Positions 33,206-44,902 of a stretch of DNA of 64,000 bases are shown here, one piece after another (positions within the stretch are counted from its first letter, which is position 1; every line of letters begins with the position of its first letter). Made by a program: the position numbers and the translations under genes. Source of the DNA: Mesostigma viride. Its lineage: Eukaryota; Streptophyta; Mesostigmatophyceae; Mesostigmatales; Mesostigmataceae. The stretch is from positions 1-64,000 of the forward strand of contig RPFO01001065.1 of the NCBI GenBank assembly GCA_009746045.1. Direction: 5' to 3'. A model generated the notes under the pieces. That model saw nothing but the letters and a program-made list of their open reading frames with translations, had not been told where the DNA came from and did not search any database.

Positions 33206-33560
33206 GGCACACCGGTGAAGGCCGTCGGCGGGCGAGCTGAGTGGCGGGGAGCGGCGCCAGCAAAGGCAGGACGTGGGGCCTGCGGCGTCTCCCCAGCCGG
33301 GCCGGCAGGCGCGCGCACCACGACCCGACCAGCTCCCGGCAGGCCCGCCGGGGCCACGGAGGAGGCAGTGCCCACCGGGGAGACCCCCAGCGGAGGGGGA
33401 TCGAGAACGCCGGCGCCCCTCCCAGGGGGACTCGCCAGCGCGCCCGCGACCACCCCAGGCCCCGGCAACGAGGCCGGGGGCGGAGGCCGAGGGGTCGGGG
33501 AGGCAGCTGGCCCCGGGGCCCGGTGGGGACCCGGCAGGGGACCCAGCCTATCCTATATAC

Positions 33561-36500
33561 GATAGGAATTATAGCACCGGCGGGCTTCAAAGTGCCGGAC
33601 GGCAGGCGGTACCACCATTCCGTGGCAGCTTGGCCCAGTTTGCTACCGGCTGGCACACGTTTTCAGTGAATTTTGGGCTCCAGATTTAAATGCAACGTGC
33701 GGTTTGAGGCAGGGGAAAACATGCGTGGACGATAGGAATTATAGCACCGGCGGGCTTCAAAGTGCCGGACGGCAGGCGGTACCACCATTCCGTGGCAGCT
33801 TGGCCCAGTTTGCTACCGGCTGGCACACGTTTTCAGTGAATTTTGGGCTCCAGATTTAAATGCAACGTGCGGTTTGAGGCAGGGGAAAACATGCGTGGAC
33901 GATAGGAATTATAGCACCGGCGGGCTTCAAAGTGCCGGACGGCAGGCGGTACCACCATTCCGTGGCAGCTTGGCCCAGTTTGCTACCGGCTGGCACACGT
34001 TTTCAGTGAATTTTGGGCTCCAGATTTAAATGCAACGTGCGGTTTGAGGCAGGGGAAAACATGCGTGGACGATAGGAATTATAGCACCGGCGGGCTTCAA
34101 AGTGCCGGACGGCAGGCGGTACCACCATTCCGTGGCAGCTTGGCCCAGTTTGCTACCGGCTGGCACACGTTTTCAGTGAATTTTGGGCTCCAGATTTAAA
34201 TGCAACGTGCGGTTTGAGGCAGGGGAAAACATGCGTGGACGATAGGAATTATAGCACCGGCGGGCTTCAAAGTGCCGGACGGCAGGCGGTACCACCATTC
34301 CGTGGCAGCTTGGCCCAGTTTGCTACCGGCTGGCACACGTTTTCAGTGAATTTTGGGCTCCAGATTTAAATGCAACGTGCGGTTTGAGGCAGGGGAAAAC
34401 ATGCGTGGACGATAGGAATTATAGCACCGGCGGGCTTCAAAGTGCCGGACGGCAGGCGGTACCACCATTCCGTGGCAGCTTGGCCCAGTTTGCTACCGGC
34501 TGGCACACGTTTTCAGTGAATTTTGGGCTCCAGATTTAAATGCAACGTGCGGTTTGAGGCAGGGGAAAACATGCGTGGACGATAGGAATTATAGCACCGG
34601 CGGGCTTCAAAGTGCCGGACGGCAGGCGGTACCACCATTCCGTGGCAGCTTGGCCCAGTTTGCTACCGGCTGGCACACGTTTTCAGTGAATTTTGGGCTC
34701 CAGATTTAAATGCAACGTGCGGTTTGAGGCAGGGGAAAACATGCGTGGACGATAGGAATTATAGCACCGGCGGGCTTCAAAGTGCCGGACGGCAGGCGGT
34801 ACCACCATTCCGTGGCAGCTTGGCCCAGTTTGCTACCGGCTGGCACACGTTTTCAGTGAATTTTGGGCTCCAGATTTAAATGCAACGTGCGGTTTGAGGC
34901 AGGGGAAAACATGCGTGGACGATAGGAATTATAGCACCGGCGGGCTTCAAAGTGCCGGACGGCAGGCGGTACCACCATTCCGTGGCAGCTTGGCCCAGTT
35001 TGCTACCGGCTGGCACACGTTTTCAGTGAATTTTGGGCTCCAGATTTAAATGCAACGTGCGGTTTGAGGCAGGGGAAAACATGCGTGGACGATAGGAATT
35101 ATAGCACCGGCGGGCTTCAAAGTGCCGGACGGCAGGCGGTACCACCATTCCGTGGCAGCTTGGCCCAGTTTGCTACCGGCTGGCACACGTTTTCAGTGAA
35201 TTTTGGGCTCCAGATTTAAATGCAACGTGCGGTTTGAGGCAGGGGAAAACATGCGTGGACGATAGGAATTATAGCACCGGCGGGCTTCAAAGTGCCGGAC
35301 GGCAGGCGGTACCACCATTCCGTGGCAGCTTGGCCCAGTTTGCTACCGGCTGGCACACGTTTTCAGTGAATTTTGGGCTCCAGATTTAAATGCAACGTGC
35401 GGTTTGAGGCAGGGGAAAACATGCGTGGACGATAGGAATTATAGCACCGGCGGGCTTCAAAGTGCCGGACGGCAGGCGGTACCACCATTCCGTGGCAGCT
35501 TGGCCCAGTTTGCTACCGGCTGGCACACGTTTTCAGTGAATTTTGGGCTCCAGATTTAAATGCAACGTGCGGTTTGAGGCAGGGGAAAACATGCGTGGAC
35601 GATAGGAATTATAGCACCGGCGGGCTTCAAAGTGCCGGACGGCAGGCGGTACCACCATTCCGTGGCAGCTTGGCCCAGTTTGCTACCGGCTGGCACACGT
35701 TTTCAGTGAATTTTGGGCTCCAGATTTAAATGCAACGTGCGGTTTGAGGCAGGGGAAAACATGCGTGGACGATAGGAATTATAGCACCGGCGGGCTTCAA
35801 AGTGCCGGACGGCAGGCGGTACCACCATTCCGTGGCAGCTTGGCCCAGTTTGCTACCGGCTGGCACACGTTTTCAGTGAATTTTGGGCTCCAGATTTAAA
35901 TGCAACGTGCGGTTTGAGGCAGGGGAAAACATGCGTGGACGATAGGAATTATAGCACCGGCGGGCTTCAAAGTGCCGGACGGCAGGCGGTACCACCATTC
36001 CGTGGCAGCTTGGCCCAGTTTGCTACCGGCTGGCACACGTTTTCAGTGAATTTTGGGCTCCAGATTTAAATGCAACGTGCGGTTTGAGGCAGGGGAAAAC
36101 ATGCGTGGACGATAGGAATTATAGCACCGGCGGGCTTCAAAGTGCCGGACGGCAGGCGGTACCACCATTCCGTGGCAGCTTGGCCCAGTTTGCTACCGGC
36201 TGGCACACGTTTTCAGTGAATTTTGGGCTCCAGATTTAAATGCAACGTGCGGTTTGAGGCAGGGGAAAACATGCGTGGACGATAGGAATTATAGCACCGG
36301 CGGGCTTCAAAGTGCCGGACGGCAGGCGGTACCACCATTCCGTGGCAGCTTGGCCCAGTTTGCTACCGGCTGGCACACGTTTTCAGTGAATTTTGGGCTC
36401 CAGATTTAAATGCAACGTGCGGTTTGAGGCAGGGGAAAACATGCGTGGACGATAGGAATTATAGCACCGGCGGGCTTCAAAGTGCCGGACGGCAGGCGGT

Positions 36501-39500
36501 ACCACCATTCCGTGGCAGCTTGGCCCAGTTTGCTACCGGCTGGCACACGTTTTCAGTGAATTTTGGGCTCCAGATTTAAATGCAACGTGCGGTTTGAGGC
36601 AGGGGAAAACATGCGTGGACGATAGGAATTATAGCACCGGCGGGCTTCAAAGTGCCGGACGGCAGGCGGTACCACCATTCCGTGGCAGCTTGGCCCAGTT
36701 TGCTACCGGCTGGCACACGTTTTCAGTGAATTTTGGGCTCCAGATTTAAATGCAACGTGCGGTTTGAGGCAGGGGAAAACATGCGTGGACGATAGGAATT
36801 ATAGCACCGGCGGGCTTCAAAGTGCCGGACGGCAGGCGGTACCACCATTCCGTGGCAGCTTGGCCCAGTTTGCTACCGGCTGGCACACGTTTTCAGTGAA
36901 TTTTGGGCTCCAGATTTAAATGCAACGTGCGGTTTGAGGCAGGGGAAAACATGCGTGGACGATAGGAATTATAGCACCGGCGGGCTTCAAAGTGCCGGAC
37001 GGCAGGCGGTACCACCATTCCGTGGCAGCTTGGCCCAGTTTGCTACCGGCTGGCACACGTTTTCAGTGAATTTTGGGCTCCAGATTTAAATGCAACGTGC
37101 GGTTTGAGGCAGGGGAAAACATGCGTGGACGATAGGAATTATAGCACCGGCGGGCTTCAAAGTGCCGGACGGCAGGCGGTACCACCATTCCGTGGCAGCT
37201 TGGCCCAGTTTGCTACCGGCTGGCACACGTTTTCAGTGAATTTTGGGCTCCAGATTTAAATGCAACGTGCGGTTTGAGGCAGGGGAAAACATGCGTGGAC
37301 GATAGGAATTATAGCACCGGCGGGCTTCAAAGTGCCGGACGGCAGGCGGTACCACCATTCCGTGGCAGCTTGGCCCAGTTTGCTACCGGCTGGCACACGT
37401 TTTCAGTGAATTTTGGGCTCCAGATTTAAATGCAACGTGCGGTTTGAGGCAGGGGAAAACATGCGTGGACGATAGGAATTATAGCACCGGCGGGCTTCAA
37501 AGTGCCGGACGGCAGGCGGTACCACCATTCCGTGGCAGCTTGGCCCAGTTTGCTACCGGCTGGCACACGTTTTCAGTGAATTTTGGGCTCCAGATTTAAA
37601 TGCAACGTGCGGTTTGAGGCAGGGGAAAACATGCGTGGACGATAGGAATTATAGCACCGGCGGGCTTCAAAGTGCCGGACGGCAGGCGGTACCACCATTC
37701 CGTGGCAGCTTGGCCCAGTTTGCTACCGGCTGGCACACGTTTTCAGTGAATTTTGGGCTCCAGATTTAAATGCAACGTGCGGTTTGAGGCAGGGGAAAAC
37801 ATGCGTGGACGATAGGAATTATAGCACCGGCGGGCTTCAAAGTGCCGGACGGCAGGCGGTACCACCATTCCGTGGCAGCTTGGCCCAGTTTGCTACCGGC
37901 TGGCACACGTTTTCAGTGAATTTTGGGCTCCAGATTTAAATGCAACGTGCGGTTTGAGGCAGGGGAAAACATGCGTGGACGATAGGAATTATAGCACCGG
38001 CGGGCTTCAAAGTGCCGGACGGCAGGCGGTACCACCATTCCGTGGCAGCTTGGCCCAGTTTGCTACCGGCTGGCACACGTTTTCAGTGAATTTTGGGCTC
38101 CAGATTTAAATGCAACGTGCGGTTTGAGGCAGGGGAAAACATGCGTGGACGATAGGAATTATAGCACCGGCGGGCTTCAAAGTGCCGGACGGCAGGCGGT
38201 ACCACCATTCCGTGGCAGCTTGGCCCAGTTTGCTACCGGCTGGCACACGTTTTCAGTGAATTTTGGGCTCCAGATTTAAATGCAACGTGCGGTTTGAGGC
38301 AGGGGAAAACATGCGTGGACGATAGGAATTATAGCACCGGCGGGCTTCAAAGTGCCGGACGGCAGGCGGTACCACCATTCCGTGGCAGCTTGGCCCAGTT
38401 TGCTACCGGCTGGCACACGTTTTCAGTGAATTTTGGGCTCCAGATTTAAATGCAACGTGCGGTTTGAGGCAGGGGAAAACATGCGTGGACGATAGGAATT
38501 ATAGCACCGGCGGGCTTCAAAGTGCCGGACGGCAGGCGGTACCACCATTCCGTGGCAGCTTGGCCCAGTTTGCTACCGGCTGGCACACGTTTTCAGTGAA
38601 TTTTGGGCTCCAGATTTAAATGCAACGTGCGGTTTGAGGCAGGGGAAAACATGCGTGGACGATAGGAATTATAGCACCGGCGGGCTTCAAAGTGCCGGAC
38701 GGCAGGCGGTACCACCATTCCGTGGCAGCTTGGCCCAGTTTGCTACCGGCTGGCACACGTTTTCAGTGAATTTTGGGCTCCAGATTTAAATGCAACGTGC
38801 GGTTTGAGGCAGGGGAAAACATGCGTGGACGATAGGAATTATAGCACCGGCGGGCTTCAAAGTGCCGGACGGCAGGCGGTACCACCATTCCGTGGCAGCT
38901 TGGCCCAGTTTGCTACCGGCTGGCACACGTTTTCAGTGAATTTTGGGCTCCAGATTTAAATGCAACGTGCGGTTTGAGGCAGGGGAAAACATGCGTGGAC
39001 GATAGGAATTATAGCACCGGCGGGCTTCAAAGTGCCGGACGGCAGGCGGTACCACCATTCCGTGGCAGCTTGGCCCAGTTTGCTACCGGCTGGCACACGT
39101 TTTCAGTGAATTTTGGGCTCCAGATTTAAATGCAACGTGCGGTTTGAGGCAGGGGAAAACATGCGTGGACGATAGGAATTATAGCACCGGCGGGCTTCAA
39201 AGTGCTGGACGGCAGGCGGTACCACCATTCCGTGGCAGCTTGGCCCAGTTTGCTACCGGCTGGCACACGTTTTCAGTGAATTTTGGGCTCCAGATTTAAA
39301 TGCAACGTGCGGTTTGAGGCAGGGGAAAACATGCGTGGACGATAGGAATTATAGCACCGGCGGGCTTCAAAGTGCCGGACGGCAGGCGGTACCACCATTC
39401 CGTGGCAGCTTGGCCCAGTTTGCTACCGGCTGGCACACGTTTTCAGTGAATTTTGGGCTCCAGATTTAAATGCAACGTGCGGTTTGAGGCAGGGGAAAAC

Positions 39501-39541
39501 ATGCGTGGACGATAGGAATTATAGCACCGGCGGGCTTCAAA
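33561..39541. repeat. 170-bp satellite array, left block
   Basis: Thirty-five complete 170-bp units, each starting GATAGGAATTATAGCACCGG, plus the first 31 bases of a 36th, which is split by the CACTA transposon. Units are identical by eye except one C-to-T change near 39,205. The unit contains an AT-rich patch (GAATTTTGGGCTCCAGATTT) within GC-rich sequence. 170 bp is close to a nucleosome repeat, as in many centromeric satellites. No ORF of note. Confidence 0.97.
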
Positions 39542-39553
39542 CACTAGGAACTC
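39542..39553 (+). repeat. CACTA left terminal inverted repeat
   Basis: CACTAGGAACTC, perfect inverse of 49,000-49,011. Confidence 0.95.
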
Positions 39554-39900
39554 AATTTCTGAGAAAGTTCTCAAAACCCTCAATTTTCTCACCTTTTGTG
39601 AGAATTTTTTGAGAAAATTGAGAAAAATCTCAATTTTTTTCCGCAAACGCTAGGCAAGAAATCTCACCAGGGTGAGATTTTGGTGAGAAAAAGGGCGTTT
39701 TGGTGAGATTGGGGTGAGAAAAAACCCTAAAGTGAGAAAAAAGGTGAGAATGGGTGAGAAAAAGGCAGAAAGATTGAGAAAATTGAGAAAATTGAGAAGT
39801 TTCTCACCAACACGAGAAAAATCACTAACACGAGAAAAATCACAAGTCAACGTGGTGAGAAATTTCTCACCAAGAGTGTAACACGAGAAAAATCATTAGC
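39554..39900 (+). repeat. Left subterminal repeat cluster (TGAGAAA)
   Basis: Dense, irregularly spaced copies of GTGAGAAA / TTGAGAAA, some paired with CTCACC in inverted orientation. In plant CACTA elements such subterminal motifs bind the second element protein (TNPA in En/Spm) and are required in cis for excision. That role is inferred here. Confidence 0.85.
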
Positions 39901-40045
39901 TTTATTTCATTAAGTCCTTAACGTGAAAAAAAACTCAACCACTTTGATATGCAATATAGGGTGCACCACAAAGGTGCAATATAGGGTTCATACAATATAA
40001 AACAGCACATCATTCCATAAACAATGCTGTCATGCCCAAATTAAA

Positions 40046-43000
40046 TCAATAGTCATCTTCTTCAGAACTGCTGTCCGAGGGGTTGCTTGCATCAACATCA
40101 TCTTCTGATGACATAGTGTCATCCCCACTAGTGTCGCAATAGTTCACAGCTTTACGCTGCCTTCCACTGGCCCTCTTTGCCATAGGGACCTCCGCAATTA
40201 CAACGGTGGGCTGGCTAGGTCCAGCATCTGTGGGAGCACCACGCTTGCGGCTGCGCCCTCGAGCAGGTGCCTTGCCAGCGCGGCGCACCACGTCGCCATC
40301 ACCTACGTCTGCCGCTGCCACCTTCTTCTTCTTCTTGGACCCCTTCTTCTTGCCTTTCTTCTTGCCACCAGGCGGTGGCATCGGCTCACCCTCCTCAATC
40401 ACTTCAAACTGCGGCATGGTGGGGAAATCTGCTGCCACGCTGTGATACACATGGTTACTGAGGGCAGATTGCGCCTGGTGTGCCATGCTCCATGGCAGTT
40501 TGGCAGGGATTACCACCATTTCGGGAGCATAGCATTCATCGACGACATACCCAACTGAGCTCACTGCACCTGGCAACACAAGGCACGACGACCTGGGGGC
40601 CTTTGCGCTGCTGATGACCACCAACCTCTCCTGGGGCAGGTGAGCGACATGAAGGCGATCAAAAAGCTCCACCTTCAACAACAGCTGCCATTCCCAGCCA
40701 CCTCGTGGGTACTCTAACCTGGCCTTCAGAATGTGTGTGATCAAACCAAAGTCTACACCGCCCGGGCCATGCACCGCAACTCCCGCATTCTTGTGCCGCT
40801 TTCCCTGGGATTGGTCCGCAGCCTCCGTGCGGTAGTTGAACCCGTGGATCCTGACTTTGTGGAAAGAATCCGCGTAGCGCTTCACGCCCCCACACGCCGC
40901 TACAATGACTTGCGGCACAAGCGGCGTCAGGTTTAATGATGCCCATGCCAGCACGTTGAACGTTGTGTCAGCACAGCGATCTCGCCTGCATTCAAACAAA
41001 CGCACACCGATAACCCAGCAAAGAGTATTATTATTAAGTATTGGTTATTAAAAAAAAAAAACAGATACAACACAGGACGCTTTTACTGGCGGCAAGATCA
41101 TGGCACCCGGATGGGTAAAACCAAACAAACTAGATATTAATTACTAGGGCTGGCTTTGTGACAGTAAAACATGATTGCATGGCTAATCCCAAGGCGCCTT
41201 TCAATAGGACTGAATTAAAATAACCAAAGCAGACGGCGTAAGTAGCATTTGCAAAAAACAAGGCTCACCAGTAGGCCTCGTCGCCATTCGCAGGGTCGCT
41301 GTAATCAGCCTTGGGAAGGGCATCTTCTACCAGCAAATCCCTTGCCGCCGTCATCTCGTCCTCAGAAAACCGGTACCCGTCTTTCACCGAGCGCTTGCCC
41401 AGCTCGATGGTGCGCGACGGATCATTGGTGAGAAGGTCCCACACATAGTGCTTGGTCTTTACCTGCATTGGAAAAAAACATGATAAGCACACCAAGCAAA
41501 AATACAGAAGGCATTCAATTTAAAGAGCACTTTCCTTGAAAATGAGAGTGAGTAGAAACATCAAGGTTTTACACAAGGAGAGTTTCCATGCTGAATGAAA
41601 TGAGCCATCATTGCTTCATGTAAATGCAGAATTACAAACTCAAGGTGCTATACATCATGTACACACACAAGAAAGAAGTAAAGACCTTCAAATAAGAAAC
41701 AACTTACTCCGGTGGCTCGATGCTGGAAGTAGGATAGCAGCGTCAGCACCTCGAAGTTGACGAAGGACTGGCCCATGGAGTGCTCAACATTGAGTGCAGA
41801 CATGTGGCCAGAAACCGCTGTGTTCATGCATCTCTCACCCCACGCCATGGACCTACCGTCAGGGAGACCGACATTTGAAATCTGCCCCGCCAAATGTGTC
41901 GCTGCGTGAACCGACCTGGACATTTCGGATGCGGGCAGAACACGCTCAAGTGCAACAATTGACCTCAACATAGCCCTACCTACCTCGTCCAGTTCGTACT
42001 GAGTGAAGACCCTACCGCTAAAGATTGAGTCCCATGCTGCAGACGTTTCCAAAAAGGCAGCTCTTGCGTCTGCGTGCAGGCGGCCTCTAAGCAAAACAGG
42101 TAAGCGCTTCGAAAACAATTCTAGCTTGTCATGAGTCTTGGCCTTTCTCTCTGGCTTGCCATTGGCCAGCAGCCCCACAATATCACCCGGGAAGCAGTCG
42201 GGCAGGCTGTCCTTCATTCGGCGCTCCAGGGCTGCGTGGGAGACAAAAAAAAAAAAACAGTCAAACCCCACAAGTGTAAGTCAGTGGCAAGTCTTGATGC
42301 AACATGGAGAGTGACAAGTCGAACGTTTACTGTACTGCAATATGCACTGTTCACATTGCACTGAAAATGTGAGAAGACCCTAAACGCGTGCGAAAGGAAA
42401 ACTGAACCACAACCAGAGAAAGAAAAATTGCGAAACTAAATAATTGCACTTGAATCAAATACCTATAAAACAGTTGGGAGAAAAAAGCAAACACTCACCA
42501 ATAACTTCAGCCTTCTCTTGCGAGGTGAGCTGGCAGGGTGGATGCAACCCCCGCCTCCTGGTTGTTGTCTTGATTGTGCCATCCATGGCAGTGGTGGTTG
42601 TCACGGTCTTCTCCATGTGCAGCTCCGGGTTCAGGTTCATCTCCTTCAGCCGATCCCGAATGGCGTAGGTCAAACCTTCCCCTGGCAGCAGATTTAAGGA
42701 AAACAAAGCCATACAAGCGCAAATGCATACCAATGTTAGTAATACTTAATACACACACTGAACCACAGCATGTAATAAATCCTAATGGAATTCTCCTTAA
42801 ATACAAAATGTTGAAAAGGAAAAAAACAGCGACAAACACTAGTGACACAACACTAGACAGCACCGCACTTACCGCTAGTGGAGTTGGCGACTCGCAAGAG
42901 GTTGTTCGCCCCCAGGTGGAACTCGTCGATCAGGTGCCGTTGGAGGAGTTGAGGCCAGTACGGCAGCCTGCAAAAGGGCTCCGGCTCCCGGCCGTTGTTT

Positions 43001-44393
43001 CTGCAGTGCTCTACATAGGTTTCCATCGTCATGTCGGGCGGCGCCTCCTTGTCGTTGCCACCGCGACGGGGGTCATCAGCTGGCAGCAAGGTCTCATGCC
43101 CAAGAAAAACAATGCGCCCTTGGGAAACATAGGTGCCCTTCCAAGCAGGGCCGTGCACAAGGCAGCCGTCGTACCCGGAGTCTGGCATATTTACCATCTT
43201 ACCAAACCCCGGGTAGTCGTGAACAGTAAACAAAAGCAGTGCTTGAATCTTTGCCGGGTGGAGCCCACCATGCTCATCATCATCCAACACATCACAAATG
43301 AAAAACCCATCCCACATCTTCACCAGCTCATCTACAATCAGGTCAAGAAAAATGTGCATATTCTTTGGGGCCTTACCTTTCTTGTTCCCTCCCACCAGAA
43401 GCACCATTGGGCAGAAATGTTTGTTAATGAAGACCCATTCAGGCAGGTTCAAGATTGCACAGAAACATGGCCAGCTGGAGTGCTGGTCCATGTAGCACCT
43501 AGGACATACTCCATCAAAACAAAGCGCTAAAAAAAGGAAGCGTGGGTCAAGCCGAAACTGAGGGAACAATCTCTTGACGTGCAGCATCGCTCGGGTATCT
43601 GCACGCAATTATACAACAGGGAGGTGGGTAAACGGGACGGCCGAAGTGCGGGCGGCACAACCGAATGTTATAATATGCAGCAAAATCACCACAACATATG
43701 CAGCATGAGTTGGGTGAACCGTATACAGCCAGCCAAAAAGCACGTGCAGAAAAGAAATCGACAAGGACGCCTTTTACCTTTAATTCCGTGGACTTTCCGG
43801 TTTGGGTCTTCTTCGTCTTGTTTGTTTTCAGTTTCTCCAGCATATCGTAATGCCTTGGACATCTCGGGTATCCTAAAAAATCCGCGGAAACGATTTATAA
43901 GAGGGAAGTATCTAACTTGGCGATGTGCCCTTCTTGTTGTTACTGTCTCTCCATTTCTATCTTCGTATTGTTCATATCTATTGTTTTTACATACTGGGCA
44001 GGTCTGGACTTCTTTTGTTTTGTATATATATTTTTCACAGGGGCACGCGTCATATACACGCATATCTAACCCTAAACCCTTCATGACTTTCTTGGCTTCT
44101 TTTACACTTTCTGGAAGAGAATTACCGGCTGGCAGAACTTTGCTGATGAAAGTGAATACCTCATCCGCTAGGGCAGCCGATGCAGAATGCCTGCCGAGTA
44201 TAGACAAGAGTTCCAACGCGCTAGCTATGGCAGTGTTACTGGATCCTGAATAAAGTGGTGTGTCTGCTGATATTTTGCCTACTGTAGCTGCGAAGTTTCT
44301 GGCAAACGCTTTTGCATCCTCCTCCCCGGTACCAGGCAGATGATCGTCCCCCTCCTGTAAAAAATCATCTATGCTACAGTTCAAATCCGCCAT
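40046..44393 (-). CDS. TNP2-like CACTA transposase, six exons
   Basis: Exons on the minus strand: 44,393-43,778, 43,598-42,873, 42,681-42,499, 42,231-41,708, 41,462-41,269 and 40,985-40,046. Introns are GT-AG and every junction keeps phase (1,1,1,0,2), giving 3,183 nt or 1,060 residues. It starts at ATG MADLNCSIDDFL. Residues about 115-175: Cys cluster (DACPC...TCPVC) and RYFPLINRFRGFF, the TNP2 N-terminal block. Residues 206-447: the transposase_21 core, with LALCFDGV (Asp234) and TVHDYPGFGKM (Asp333), likely two acidic catalytic residues, then YDGCLVHG and the GHETLLPADDPRR motif. Exon 4 contains the helical block and the ALNVEHSMGQSF motif, whose Glu may be the third. Exon 6 has a DUF4216-like domain (RHKNAGVAV...FGLITHILKARLEYP), a Lys-rich likely nuclear signal (KKKGKKKGSKKKKK) and an acidic Ser/Asp tail. 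The enzyme would cut at the inverted repeats. Confidence 0.9.
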
Positions 44394-44902
44394 TGTTAGT
44401 ATTCAGGAATAAATAAGACAGTAAATGTAAAGTCACGGAAGGCCCCGCGTCAGACTTGATGCGAAATCGTCGAAGCCACAGCAGACCTCAAAACGAACGC
44501 GTTGTTTAAGTTGCGCGGTGCTCCCTCTGTCGGTAGGTGCCGTTTGGTGCCGCCGCGTGAATCGCGCGGACGCGTCAACACACTGCGGCTGACGTCGATG
44601 AGTGCCAACCGACGGCTTGGGTCACTTCTCTGGAGAACTTAAGGTAAGTTAAGTTAATGCAGACCAGTGGTCGCACGCGTTGGGAACCGGCCAACGGCTC
44701 TCCTGCAAGACAAAAAAAAGCGGGATACTGCATGAGTCGTCGGATCGGTGCAGATGGACGGTCAAGATTTCAAGATGATGTATGCGTTCAATTTGCCGCG
44801 TCCACTGAAAGGAGTCGTTGTTGCCATGGAGCCGCAAACACAGGCGGCCGACGCATTGACCCAGGTTCCAACTTTTCTACCCAACCGCCGTTGGGTAGTT
44901 AC
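44394..44902. promoter_or_regulatory. Divergent promoter region between the two CACTA genes
   Basis: About 500 bp separate the transposase ATG from the first exon of the second gene; both must be transcribed outward from here. A consensus donor AAG|GTAAGT at 44,642 suggests a spliced 5' leader for the plus-strand gene. No clear TATA box. GC-rich CpG-containing stretches lie at 44,440-44,620. Confidence 0.5.

Larger units (their letters stand above)
29064..33560 (-). mobile_element. RLE-type (R2/NeSL-like) LINE, nearly full length, interrupted
   Basis: Minus-strand non-LTR retrotransposon of about 3.7 kb, excluding a nested 785-bp insert. In order: Pro/Ala/Gly-rich N terminus; two zinc-finger-like motifs; linker; reverse transcriptase; CCHC zinc motif; PD-(D/E)XK-type restriction-like endonuclease; stop near 29,211; short AT-rich 3' UTR. 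The order and absence of an APE endonuclease place it among the early-branching, usually site-specific LINEs (R2, R4, NeSL, CRE, HERO). I cannot assign the clade. The ORF has at least three frame changes plus the insertion, so this copy is dead. Its 5' end meets the 170-bp satellite at about 33,560. Confidence 0.85.
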
